Positions 9,980 through 21,497 of a stretch of 64,000 bases of DNA are shown here, one piece after another. Every line of letters starts with the position of its first letter. The first letter of the stretch is position 1. Made by a program: the position numbers and the translations under genes. The notes beneath the pieces were generated by a model. That model did not search any database, was not told where the DNA came from, and saw only the letters and a list, made by a program, of their open reading frames with translations. This stretch comes from Nemania diffusa (lineage: Eukaryota > Ascomycota > Sordariomycetes > Xylariales > Xylariaceae), in assembly GCA_038501195.1 (NCBI GenBank), contig JBBPUQ010000006.1, positions 186,001 to 250,000 of the forward strand, in the 5' to 3' direction.

Positions 9980-11803
9980 TCAAAGCACGAACCCCTCATC
10001 GCCCGCATTCCGCACCCAACCCCTCAGCGCAAGCCGTCTCGCCTCCTCCTTTGCCCGACGGCGGGCGAGCAGGAGCGGGGTGTTCTTTACGTCTGCGTAC
10101 GTTGTTTTGTTCTTCGCTGTTACCGATTCCTCCCCCTCCTCCCCCTCCTCCTCCTCTGCGGCGCTTGCGCCCAACGCGTGGCGGATCTCCCTACCATACA
10201 GGCCGTCTGTGCCATCCGCAGCTTCAGCGAGCAAGTTCGCAACCTCGACGGCAAGGCCCCACAGCCGCCGCCGTGAGGCGAAGCTCGCGCCGCGGGGGTG
10301 CGCGTCGGACGCCTTGCGGCCCTGCAGGACGCCGTTGAGGGTCGTTTCTAGGCGGGCGGAGGCCGTGAGGGCTGTGGAGAGGTTGCTGGGTGTTATCTTG
10401 GTCGTCGGTCCCGGGGTGGGATTGGAAGGGGGAGGGAGAGCGGGGGATGGGCAAGGGGGTGCGGCGGCAGCGGCAGACCGTCGCGAGAACGCGAACTCGA
10501 GAGCCGTCGTCTCCACGCTGAAGGGGTGGAATCTGTAGCTGCCCTGCCTGCTGGGGGGTTGTGTTTGGATGGCTAATGGTGCCATGCGCGCTGTTTGCGC
10601 GCTGGTGTTGTCGGCTGCGTCGGGGCTGCGGCCGGCTGAGAAGGCGCGGTGGCACCCTGAGGCGCTGTATTGCGATGTAGGCAGGATGAGCGTGGATATG
10701 TATGCGTCATCTACGCTCACGAGGAGAGAGACGATCGAGGACAGGAGAGACGTGCATTGGTGGAGGGATAGCTTGTCCGAGCAGGATTTTGAGAGCGTCG
10801 GGGGCGCGTCGCCTCTCGACGGCTTGCGGCGGACGATGCCTAGCTGGGAGAAGTAGGCTCGTCCGGGCAGGGGCGTGTCTGTTTCTGGGAGTGCTGGAGT
10901 TAGGGCGGCAGGAGAAGGGGAGGGGGGTGTCTCTTGGTGTTCGGGGGTTGGGATGGCCCATGGTGTTGCGTCTGCTTGGGATGCCATGGTGAGTTCCATA
11001 CTCGCGTCTCCGCCTGTGACTCGTGTGAGTATTCAAGTTTAAACGAATTATCCGTAGAAAAATTGAGAAATATGTATATTCCGTCATACTGAAATAACAT
11101 ACAAGGGGCTTCAGAGCAGTACATATGCAGTAGCACATCGTCTCTCCACGCAAAGGGTTGGCCATGCCAATCAATGCTGCCACGATGCCTCATATCAAGA
11201 TCAGGAGTAGCACTCATTTCATCATTACTCCGGCGCCGTATGAACTCAGACGAGCTCCTGGAGCCACTTGCCAGTGCGTGGCATTCATCCAGCACGAAGC
11301 AGTTGAAGGCTCGGATGGCAAGTACCTCGGCGTGCCAATCATGCAATACGTTCCCCTGAGCCTGTGAGAGCTTGGATGAGGGGAGGCATTTCATGCCGGT
11401 TCTGTTTGCCCCTTCCTGTCAGTGGAATATTTCTATAAATGTATAGAGCATATATCATGTATCTGATCTAAGAAAGGGTATAAGTTGAATAGACATACGC
11501 TAAGGATAGGCATGTTAGTTTGCCATCTTTCCCTGTATTATGGGTAGTTAGCATACAGATATCATCAAATTAAGTGAATATATAGAGTCATTAAAGCTAA
11601 GACTGAAAAGGATTACTTAGAGACACAAATGTGTCGAGGAGAGGATGGATGAGTGAGATAAGTTTGGTACCTTCAGCAACAATGCCGCTCAGGGGTACCC
11701 ATTCGCGGAGGCCATTGTCACGAACGACGGGCTTGCGCTTAGCTGGAAGCCTATCGAATTCTTGCTGCACCAGAGATGCTATGAGGTCTGACTTGACGGT
11801 CAT
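9980..11803 (-). CDS. tad1: tRNA-specific adenosine deaminase 1 (adenosine-37 to inosine)
   Basis: Tad1/ADAT1 deaminates A37 of tRNA-Ala to inosine. Four exons on the minus strand, 11803-11671, 11532-11499, 11401-11103 and 11013-9980, encode 499 aa. Exon 2 is only 34 nt but restores the conserved join GIVAEGKDGKLTCLSLATGM, and it has a CATAATACAG acceptor preceded by GCTAAC. Deaminase residues: H79 and E81 in DWHAEV, C156 in CSEAPCGD and C233 in SCSDK, equivalent to the zinc ligands of ADAR2. RRKPSRGDAPPTLS precedes the last ligand. The C-terminus (RGWVRNAGDEGFVL) is typical. A Pro/Ser-rich insert lies between the PCGD block and the RRKP block. Start chosen at 11803 because homologues begin shortly before FDRLPAKRKP. 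Divergent from rpl24. Confidence 0.95.
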
Positions 11804-12167
11804 ATCATGGGGAACATGATTATAACTGGACTTCTTGTTATTGGGTTTTGACTCGATCTGAGGTAGCAGAATAATAAGTGTATGCAACAATCGGGGGATC
11901 TGTATTTCGACTAAGCGGGTCAGCCACAATGGATAATGCACCAGCCACAATTTTAGCAGGCGAGACGAACCGACCCTAAAGGCGGGGCTGAGGCGGGTGG
12001 GAATTTTCGGCTTAGTCATTCCAGCCCACAATTGCACGCGCACTTTGGACTTTTCGAAATTCAAGCGCCAGTCTGTCTTTGAGCCGCTCCTCCAAGATCC
12101 CAACCAACATCACGACTTTACTAACCACCACAGCCGCCCTAAGTTCTCACCACCAACAACCGTCAAA
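11804..12167. promoter_or_regulatory. Divergent promoter tad1 / rpl24
   Basis: 364 bp separate the two start codons. Near the middle lies GACCCTAAAGGCGGGGC, resembling the AACCCTAA telo-box found upstream of many fungal ribosomal protein genes; the match is partial. The rpl24 leader is pyrimidine- and CAAC-rich and its start context is CAAAATGA, as expected for a highly translated gene. Shared control is inference. Confidence 0.5.
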
Positions 12168-13160
12168 ATGAGAACTTACGACGACAGTTTCTCTGGCCAG
12201 AGAATCTACCCTGGCAAGGTACACACACCTACCTCCAATTCCTCGCCTTTCCCATGCGTTTACGGGCCGTCATAATCGATCGCATCCTCCAAGGTTTTCT
12301 GTTGTCGCACGGTTGAGAAGTCAGAGCAGTTGAACGAGGAAGAGAAGGGATTGGGGATACTGCATGTTCGCATTGTATCGATAAAGGATACGACCGACTG
12401 TGGCGATGCTAAGACTGATGCCTTGACGTTATGACGGCCCGCATATCAAATACACATATTTCACGCTATTATCTATCTTCCTTACTTGCCATTTCGCTCC
12501 TCGAACAATTGCTGATGAGATTTCGTGTTCTAGGGTAAGCTTTACGTCAGAGGTGATAGCAAAATCTTCCGTTTCCAGAAGGGCAAGTCAGAGTCCCTCT
12601 TCCTTCAGCGCAAGAACCCCCGTCGCATCTCATGGACCGTTCTTTTCCGACGTCAACACCGCAAGGGTATCACTGAGGTACGAGATCCCCTTTCTATGTC
12701 TTTTTCCTCCGTCTGCCGACAGGCGAATGAATCCTCCGCACATTCCGCATGCCATATATATTCCTATATATCGCATCGAGAATAGAACAGAGCAAAGCCA
12801 AACCAGACCACACGACGATATACATGGTCATACATACCCCCCACACACAACAGTCACTGACACCCATCACAGGAAGCCGCCAAGAAGCGAACCCGCCGTA
12901 CCGTCAAGGCCCAGCGTGCCATCGTCGGTGCCTCCCTAGATGTCATCAAGGAGAAGCGATCCATGAGACCCGAGGCCCGCTCTGCCGCCCGCCTACAAGC
13001 CATCAAGGAGAGCAAGGAGAAGAAGGCTGAGGCTGCGGCCGCCAAGAAGTCCGACAAGGCCAAGAGCGCCTCCGGTGCCGCCAAGGGCCAGACTCAGCGC
13101 ATCGTCGGAAAGCAGGGTGCCAAGGGCGCACAGCCCAAGGTCCAGGCCAAGTCCCGCTAA
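12168..13160 (+). CDS. rpl24: 60S ribosomal protein L24 (eL24)
   Basis: Large-subunit protein eL24, part of an intersubunit bridge. Exons 12168-12218, 12534-12677 and 12873-13160 encode 160 aa. The protein opens [18 protein letters not shown], followed by the core ([40 protein letters not shown]) and a basic, Ala/Lys-rich helical tail ([39 protein letters not shown]). It lacks the TYC..CG..I zinc motif of archaeal and some eukaryotic L24, as other filamentous-fungal copies appear to. The first intron is 315 bp, long for this window, which is common in fungal ribosomal protein genes. No snoRNA was recognised in either intron. Confidence 0.98.
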
Positions 13161-13922
13161 ACAAACCAAAAAAAATGCGCAACTTTTGACGAGCATTTAA
13201 TAATGGGATGGCCCGGGGAGGAAGAGGGGGAGAAAGGCGGGGAGACCCTGTGCGTGTGCTTGTGCGCGCGTGGTTGACGGATCAGTGGATGACAAGCATT
13301 GATGGCGGCGGGATGGACAGGCTCACAATGTGTCTGGCGGCGTCTTGGGTGGGAAATTAAACCTTGACTTTGTCATTTCGGCCTACGAATCAACCAAAAC
13401 ATGAATACACCTCTCGGTTGGGGGATCTGCATGAAACGTCTCTCTCACGGCTATGAGAGAGGGTTCTCCCCTGGTACTAGCTCATGAATGCCAGCATTGT
13501 TCTCTGATCTCATTTAATTGTTTTTAACGTGATGTTGAACGGCTTCACGGGGAGAATATCCATTTTCTATGCGACCGTCTCTTACAGCCAACGGACCGGA
13601 AGCTAGTAGTTACCTGAACCCTGTTTTTGCGTCTCTGCTCTACACATCTTGCTATTCCCTCGTCTGTGCTCAGAGGTGAGGCTGCGGGAATTATGACAAA
13701 TACGGGTTAAGACGGTGAAACTTATAGTAGTCCATGAGTATGGCTTTTTGATTTATTTATTCATTATGACCTCTAATCTATATATAACGGCCTGAGGGAA
13801 TACGTATCGACTTCCACCCTATCTATTAATCTAGTGTGGGTATTTCCATCGCATCGTACTCCTCAACACCCTAAGAGCAACATTTACCAGCAAAGGGGGG
13901 GGTGAAACATTGAGCTCTAAAT
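13161..13922. other. Convergent intergenic region rpl24/peroxiredoxin
   Basis: Two 3' untranslated regions facing each other. The first ~200 bp is G-rich on the plus strand, then becomes AT-richer. No ORF or repeat stands out. Confidence 0.5.
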
Positions 13923-14647
13923 CTATAGCTTGGCGAGGACGGCGTCGACGCCGGAGACGCCGACATCGCCGGCGGGCTCCTTCTCGGCGTAGACGACCTT
14001 GCCGTTGTCGACGACGATGGCGTAGCGGGCGGTGCGGGGGCCCAGGGTCCAGCCGAGGGTCTTGCTGAAGGCGGCCTCGTTGTCGGTGGCGAAGATCTGG
14101 GGGTGCCGGGGTTAGTCTGTGTCGTCTGGTCTTACAGAATTTGATCTTGTTGCGATGTCTCCCCGTAGAAGCGAGGTAAAGAGCAACGGAGGAAGAGGGA
14201 AGAGAGAGAGAGAGAGATAGAAGGGATACTTACGACGGACTCATCCTTGATGCCGTTGGCCTTGCCCCAGGCGGCCATGACGAAGGGGTCGTTGAAGGCG
14301 ATGACGATGACGATGTCGGCCTTGGCCTTGAGCTCGCTCAGCTTGGACAGGTAGCCGGTGATGTGGGTGTTCTGGCAGGTCGGGGTGAAGGCGCCGGGGA
14401 CGGAGACGATGACGGCCTTCTTGTTCTTGAATTCTGTGGCGTCGCGACAAGGGATTGGTTAGCGGGGATTTACTCTAGTTGAGACGTAGGTGAGAGAACA
14501 TGACATGGACATAGAAGACATACCACCGCTGGCGTCGAACTTGGTGGGGATGCCGCAGGCCAGGACGTCGCTGGTCTCGGGCGTGGGCTTGACGTAAAGA
14601 AAACCTACGTCGGCAGGGAAGTCATCTCCGGCTTTGAGGGCAGACAT
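13923..14647 (-). CDS. Peroxiredoxin, Asp f 3 / PMP20 (Prx5) type
   Basis: Thiol peroxidase that reduces H2O2 and alkyl hydroperoxides, using thioredoxin or glutathione, in cytosol or peroxisome. Exons 14647-14524, 14433-14234 and 14096-13923 encode 165 aa. Peroxidatic C61 lies in VPGAFTPTCQNTH. A second cysteine at C31 matches the spacing of the C31/C61 pair described for Aspergillus fumigatus Asp f 3. Further family blocks are IVIVIAFNDPFVMAAWGKAN, TDNEAAFSKTLGWTLGPRTA and RYAIVVDNGKVVYAEKE. The C-terminus is VDAVLAKL. AKL resembles a peroxisomal PTS1 (SKL-like), so peroxisomal targeting is possible. Intron 2 contains an (AG)n run at about 14196-14216. Confidence 0.97.
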
Positions 14648-16425
14648 TTTGACTGTTGATGTGTTGTGTTTTTAAAGTTCGTGGAATATCTGCAATTGGT
14701 ATGTTCGTGTTAGTTGTGAACAAGATGTAAGTGAAAGCAAGTCGATCAGTGTTGGGAGACTGTTTGGCTTATAAGTGTCCCCAAGATGGACAGACTAACA
14801 GACCGACAGATAGAAGGGTTGCCTTGCTTACAGTAAGAGACAAGATTGCTGTGTAGTACAGAGAGAATGAATGGTCAGACTGGGTGAGAGAGAGGAGAGG
14901 AGTTCGAACGGCTCTTCTTATTGTCATGTATTTGTTATTCAGGGGGCACGAACAAGTGGTGTGCTTGAGGGGAGAGGAAGCATCATGGTGGGGTTGAGCG
15001 AAGCTTGGTGGGGTAATCAAGCGCGCTTTGGCTGCCGACTTTAGGAGCTAGGCGTAGGCATGTTAGGTAGGTTAGGTACCTTCTATCTTCTACTTACCCA
15101 CCTACTGTACATAGGATGTATGTAGGATAGGTACCTAATCTACATGATTGTTGGTGCATTGTGGTACAGTAAGTACTGCGTAAAGGGGTGATAGAGGGGG
15201 TCCAATGGGTATTCTCAACCACAATAAAGAACACCAAGGAAACTTGGAACAAATCCATCAAGGTTCTCTTGTTCTGCCCAGTTGGTGTACATGAACTCCC
15301 TAAACCGGACGCCCGAGACATCCGTGCCTCATGTTGTGCTATCATATAACTGAGCGGCGGTGCGCATACATGTTACGTTACGGAATACGAATAACTCAAA
15401 TTAAATCAAATCAATTGATAGAAACCCATAGAAACCGATACCTCACACCTCTCTCATGCTCGCAAGGTTGAAGAAGCAGCCACCAAAATCCGCCCTTTGT
15501 CCGCTAGGTACCTACCTAGGCTTTAGGTAAATAACGAGTCGCGAAACCAATTATCCATTTATTTAATACTATTGTTTCTCACCTCTGTCTTTGAGATTGA
15601 GCCATTCGAAGGAATCTCAAACCCTCTATTCTGCCTCTGATACAAATCAAATATCAATGTCGGATATTTCAAATACTGATACTCTACCAAACATTATCCG
15701 CAATTATTTGACGCAAATCACCAAGGCGCAATCATCTTTCGTGTTTCATTCAGCTAATGACGACATTTCCCCTCCCCCTCTCTTTAGTTTACCTACCCGG
15801 GAGAAGAATTTGTCCGCGGGGTTCGGCGCGCGGGCACCTTTTACGCACATCACTCTTGATAATAATACTCACATCTAATAACTTGCCACCTATCTAAGAG
15901 AGAGATATATAAGAAACTTTTGATGTATCAATCTCATAAGGACACGAAGCCGCGGAAATCTGAAAGTCTCTTTTTCTTTTCAGACGGGCCAAATCCCGTA
16001 GTAGATCACTAACTTATCTAGGCTACGTGTAATGTGAAAAAGCAGCTAGACCCGACCAAATGCCGCCCGAAAGTTCTCCGACCGTTTTCGCCCCCGATTC
16101 GAATCCCGTCTCCGCTGATGCCGACACACTGTGAAGGGATTCATGATGGTGATGACGATAGTTATGGTCAATCTCTAGAAGTTGCCGTAGACACATGCTC
16201 GTAAACACATACACACGTAAACATAGATGTTATAGTCAAAAACTCATACTTGATGGTGGCTTGTAAGCCAACTAACACCCTACTCCACCTCAAGCTGCTC
16301 CAGTATAAGAAGAAGGCTCTGAAACCGTCTGCTTACCTTGAATTAATCACCATTCTTCACTACACATTCAAACCTCATTTTGATGTGTTGTATTATTGAA
16401 TAATTAGGTTCGATTTTATTTGATC
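14648..16425. other. Divergent intergenic region peroxiredoxin/DUF1348
   Basis: 1.8 kb without a supported gene. TAGGTAGGTTAGGTACC and relatives cluster at 15063-15140, and CTAGGTACCTACCTAGGC lies at about 15505. A perfect 10-bp palindrome GATTCGAATC (16096-16105) looked like a tRNA T-arm but has no matching stems. A 95-codon frame at 15591-15878 is Ser/Thr/Asn-rich, without homology I recognise. Confidence 0.5.
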
Positions 16426-17048
16426 ATGGCTACCACAACTGGAAATGAAGGAAGACCTCCATACCCGCCCTTCACAGCCGAGACGGCTCAGATCAAAGTG
16501 AAGGCCGCACAGGATGCCTGGAACACCAAGTGCGCAATCCCCCTCAGCCTTTCTCATCTCATCCCACCCCACCTCTCATCCTCCCATTCACCATCAAATT
16601 CCCCGCTCCCTCATAAAAACCATCTTGCACTGTCCCGCCATCCCCACGACCCAGCCCTAACCTTCCCGCGCGCAGAGACCCGTCCAAAGTAAAACTCGCC
16701 TACACCCCGGACTCGGTCTGGCGCAACCGCGCCACCTTCCTGACGGGCCGGGACGCCATCGAGGCCTTCCTAACGCAGAAGTGGCAGCGCGAGCAGGGCT
16801 ACCGCCTGCGCAAGGAGCTGTTCGCCTTCGCCGACGACAAGATCGCGGTGCAGTTCTGGTACGAGTGGCACGACGCCGCGGGCCAGTGGTGGCGGACCTA
16901 CGGGCTCGAGGACTGGACGTTCGCGGCGGACGGGCTGATGCGCAAGAGGCAGATGAGCGGGAACGACGTCGCCATCGGGGAGGGGGAGAGGTGGTTTGTT
17001 GAGGGCGTGGATGTGAACGAGGTCAATATTTCGGAGAAACATTGGTGA
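16426..17048 (+). CDS. DUF1348 / SnoaL-like (NTF2-fold) protein
   Basis: Small NTF2-fold protein of the DUF1348 family, found in bacteria and fungi and without a settled role. Two exons, 16426-16529 and 16676-17048, give 158 aa. The splice AA|GTGCGC...GCGCGCAG|A restores AWNTKDPSKVKLAYTPDS. Family blocks: FLTGRDAIEAFLTQKWQREQ, YRLRKELFAFADDKIAVQFW, YEWHDAAGQWWRTYGLEDW and FAADGLMRKRQMSGNDV. The start at 16426 has a good TGATCATGG context; the TTG two codons earlier is not a likely start. The donor GTGCGC is non-consensus, but the same hexamer serves in dld1. No signal peptide or membrane segment. Confidence 0.9.
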
Positions 17049-20000
17049 GTGGGGAGGGTGGGGGATTGATGAGATGTAGGGGGGTGGAGGTGCTGAGTAA
17101 GGAGGCTCTTGATGAGGTGTCACTCTTGTCTCTCGCTGTCCTCGCCGCTCTTTGAGCGTAAATAAATACCTACATCATTCGTTCGTCATTATCTTATGAT
17201 ATTTATGAAAACATTAAAGAAATTTAAGCGTGAATGGCATGGAAGTTGAACAGCTAGTCAATCATCTACAGTATTGAGTAGAGAGCCATGTTCTCTCAAC
17301 TGAGCTACACTGTACACATGCAGAACTAAGCTTTGATAATTTATCTGAAATACTTGTGTTGATGTTGAGGATGCCGATTTCTGAATCCGCCATCTGTTGG
17401 ATAAATTACCATTCTAGAAATAAACCATTAATGGACCGGTCACGCCAATATCTTTTTAAACACCTGCAGCTCATGGGGGCTTTAAATATTGACGTCTTGA
17501 TCTTCCCGCTCTTGCCTAACTGGCTCGCTTTTAAGTAACTATTAGTTGTGACTACTTATTGCTTAGCCATTCTATTGATTTTTTTTACTACCTGATTTTT
17601 AAGCTTGTTAGTAATAGTTAAAATGAAATTTTAAGGCATAAGTTGTTGTAAGAATATAACTAGCTTTAACTATGTTTATATTTACCTTACAAATTGCCCA
17701 GGTATATTAATTAATCAATACACGTGATGAAATTCTACGCACAGAGCTTAAGAGCCTAATAACTTCTTTACTTGAATTTCGTTCCTTGGGGTTTGTCGAA
17801 CCAGTGGCGTCCCTATTATGAGCTGACTTAGGTTAGCTAAAACGACTGAAGCTTTGAATACGCCCAGTGAAGCATTTAACTAATCGAGTTCAGAGGTATC
17901 GTGCTAATAGGGAACTAATGATGGTTATGATATTTGATCAGAGTGCATAGGAGGCTCGCAGCAGTTAGGGGAAAGGACCTAGAAGTTATAGCTAACAGGT
18001 CTTCCTTCCTCCTAGCCTAGCTATTATGTATATTTAGATGAAAATCTAAGACTTGCTAGAAACTTATCATATAAAATCGGTTACAAGGAGTGCAGGTCAA
18101 CACTTTGGGGAACAGGCTACTAGACCCAGACCAGGCGAAGATATCCTTTGCGCGGAACGTTGAGGTTTATCGTGGCAAAGTGTACATATTCTGCCTCGCT
18201 GTCTTCGATTTCAATGGCTATACATTAGCACTGCCATCAAAATTACGGCTCAGCGTGATCAGCTCGTAAATCGAAAATTGCGAAGGGGCGAGCTGTCTTC
18301 ACTTTCATTGGGTGTAAAACCGACGACCACGGTGCACCCAATCATGATCGATGGTCGATGCGGGAATCCAGACCGCCTGCCTAAGTCGTACACTAGGTCA
18401 AGCTGCGACATTGAAAGCCTGGATGCTTCCTAATTGCCAGTACAGCTATCTACACCAGAATAGCTTCACACACAGCAACGAGTGGTCTTCCCGCGCCTTA
18501 CTGATGAATATACGGGAACCGTCAAGTGCAAAGTCCGAGGTTATATCGATAATGGTTTGGGAGGATGACGGTATGTGAGATCAAAGGTGGGAAAGTCTTT
18601 AATATATTTCGCTCTAATTCGACATACCATGGTGGTTATTGCTGTATAAGGCATGCAAGAAGACGCCCGGCTGTTGGATTTGAGCCCTAAGGCTAGGATA
18701 GTTATATGAGCCTAAGGATTACCTGTAGAGTGCTCGTGTACAGCGATTACCTGTTAGCCGAGGTTTTCCGGGGTCGCTCCCCAGAGCGCAGTTCTCAAAA
18801 GCAGATCGTCACAGCTCCCACCTTGAAAACGTTATACTTTTGCATTAGTGCTGTGGGTTACTTTCGCAGTTCTGTTCAGTAGCACCTTATTATTAGAAGC
18901 TGCTCCTCCCCCCAACCCTGTCCCGTAGCCCTAAATTGTAGATATGTTTTTCTAAATAGAGCTCGCAATTTGCACATAGTACTGCTCGATTATATATGAA
19001 CCTTGAGGGTCTACTCTAACACGAACACTGCTTGTGATATAATACTATACAGTGACTTCACTGAAAAAGAGTTCTTCAGTGCCATTAATTCATCGCTTTA
19101 AACGTTAAACACAGAGCGGATTCATTTGATTCTGGCTGAGTGATAAACACTCTTTTCTATCTCAAATCGTTCCGAGTCTCTATCACGCCTACTAGATCTA
19201 CTAATAGTAGCGATCATGGTATGACTAAAATAGCCCAGCTCACCTGACATGCCTACTAAGCGATTTTTGGGTACTCCCACATGTACAGAAGCAAAATAAT
19301 CTCAACTCTAACGCCAGTCAGAGAACGAGGCTGGTGTTTGGTCATGCGAGCTGAGAGACAACATAGGCGGCTAGCTCTTTAAGTATGTCAGAGAGGGCAT
19401 GGTAATTGCTCTGTCGACGGCACAGGAGGTTGGCGGAGACACATTTCCGGCTGTTTTGTGATATGTTTCTCTTGTATCACCCTCAAAGAGGGGAAAATAG
19501 GAGGAAAGAAAAACAGAAAAGAAAATAGGGCGAGCAATCGATGGTTAGCTGCATTAGCCGCGTCGTGGCCGTTATATTCTGACATGTCTCAAAATTCTTA
19601 CGCGTTTGTCCTGCAGGGGGCCATGCTAGATAGTTCTATATGCATTGAATAACAATAATATGGAGAAAAAATATGGACAGACTTATCGTTAGAGATATTA
19701 GACACTGTTCATAAATGACCTGAATGTCCCTTCGTTGATAATGGAATTAGGTTGAAGGCCTTCGGGACTTGGTGAAATCACGGCACACATCAAATAACGA
19801 GATGGTAAACTCTTTGACTATGACGAATTCTACCAAAATCTGAAAAGAATTGACCTCTATCACGACCGGGGACTGGCATACTGGTCTGATGTTTTAGATG
19901 CGCATGGCGGGTAGTGGGATAGGTATTTCAATATAGCATAGGCACCATCGTTACGATGATATGATAAGTAACTAAGACATTCCGATTTTCAGGTAGCTAG

Positions 20001-21497
20001 GATGTTTTCAGCAAAACGTTATAATGGCTTGTGTGACGTCTTTAATATGACAGCTAAGGCAAGGGATGAATTCAGCTCTTGAAGAAAAGAATTGGACCAC
20101 TCTCCTAGCTTACCAATTACCATCTACCCGCCTACCGACCACCTGCCCAAAATGCTCCCAATAACCGACTAAGTTTCCCATATCTTAGACGACAATCTCA
20201 GACAGAACAGGCTTTTTTGGGAAGAGTAGGTAGGTAAGGATCAGGGGAGGCGGACTACCTGGGTACACGTGGAAAGTTCTGGGGAGCAAAGGTTCCGATG
20301 TGTCGGGATCCGGCTGAGTTGGGATGTACGTGGGAAAAACGTCTCCACCGCTATCTAGATGTAAGAATCGAATGCCTGCTCTCTACTGCGTATTAGGTAT
20401 TCCGGAGCCAGAACGCTGCGCGGGGAAACATGGCGTCGATGGACGGCGACCTGGTCTCGACCGATAGTGTAGCGCACGGCGTAGCTGATTCACTTGGATC
20501 AGCTTAGCTCAGCTCAGCTGTACCTTTGGAAGCTTAGCTTCGAAGTGATATTCGATACCACCGCGGTCTAGTGGGATCGAACTATGCATTGTACCTGCAG
20601 ATGGGCAAGTCGCGGTAGGGAATTCTTGGGTTAGTACTCCGTAGATGATGAATAATAGATTACCTACATGCCGCGTACTTCACGTGCAAGTCCCCACGCC
20701 CTCTTGTACATAGTGCAGTACGTGCTACCGTAAAATTTTTCAACGTAAATATTTATTCTGCTATTAACCTTCATCTTGTACTCCCTCTGCTGGAGTTTTC
20801 AATACTCTATCTAATTTGCTTCCCCCTCCCTGTTACGCTGCTGTGGGTGTGTAACTTGACTCAGGCTCATAACCAGCTACCGAGCTCTCCCACGCGATTG
20901 GGCCGGGTCTCCGTCGAACTTGCGACTAGCTCTACGCCTCCGTTGACGCTGTCTCGGCGGGTACGATCGCAGCTTCGATTATCTCATCTAAGCCTAAGTC
21001 CGATCTGGCATAGGATCCCTCTTAACCTGCCTCTAGCTTTGGAGTGTCACCGCTCACACTAGCCGCCCTACGCGGCGGTAGGTGTTTGTTTATGTAACGA
21101 AAATGGCAAGAAAATGCTCTGCTAGCTTGGGATAGGGCCTCGGACCCGTGGACTGCCTCATGACTGGATATAAATTTCTTCTGCTGGTCTTAGAACTTAG
21201 TTAGCCGCGTGCGTGGCGATTCAACTCGTGCGACCCAAGGGCTGGAACTACACGTGAATTTATGTCTTGGGCGGAGCTTTCCTGCCTGTTTACCTCGTGT
21301 AATGATATAGTCGCACGAACCAGTGGCACGCGGTTACTTGCGTTCATCTTGGCCGCAGCCCTGTCAACCCGTTTGCTCGTTTATAAAGTAGTATATATTG
21401 TCTACCTACCTTTACAGAGTATTAGTTGGTTCTGGATCATAGACTCGATCACCTCGCTAGACTGTTGTGACTCCTCGATTTCCTCAAGTGTTTCAAC
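17049..21497. other. 4.4-kb gene-free stretch
   Basis: No gene supported on either strand. Base composition is mixed and mildly AT-rich, unlike the RIP block. Present: a tRNA-promoter-like pair of boxes on the minus strand (17241-17310), a nested AGCT/AGCTTAGCTCAGCTCAGCTG palindromic patch near 20500, and short frames without protein-like features. The last ~700 bp is presumably the leader and promoter of the RGS gene. Confidence 0.5.

Noticed and set aside
9847..10992. Plus-strand ORFs (163, 188, 95 and 96 aa)
   Set aside because: Antisense to the tad1 last exon, whose deaminase motifs fix the true strand.
12219..12533. snoRNA inside the long rpl24 intron
   Set aside because: GATG and CTGA words occur, but no correctly ordered C/D pair with terminal stem or H/ACA layout was found.
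16060..16140. Possible tRNA around GATTCGAATC
   Set aside because: The palindrome mimics a T-loop, but flanking bases do not form T or acceptor stems, and no D-arm is present.
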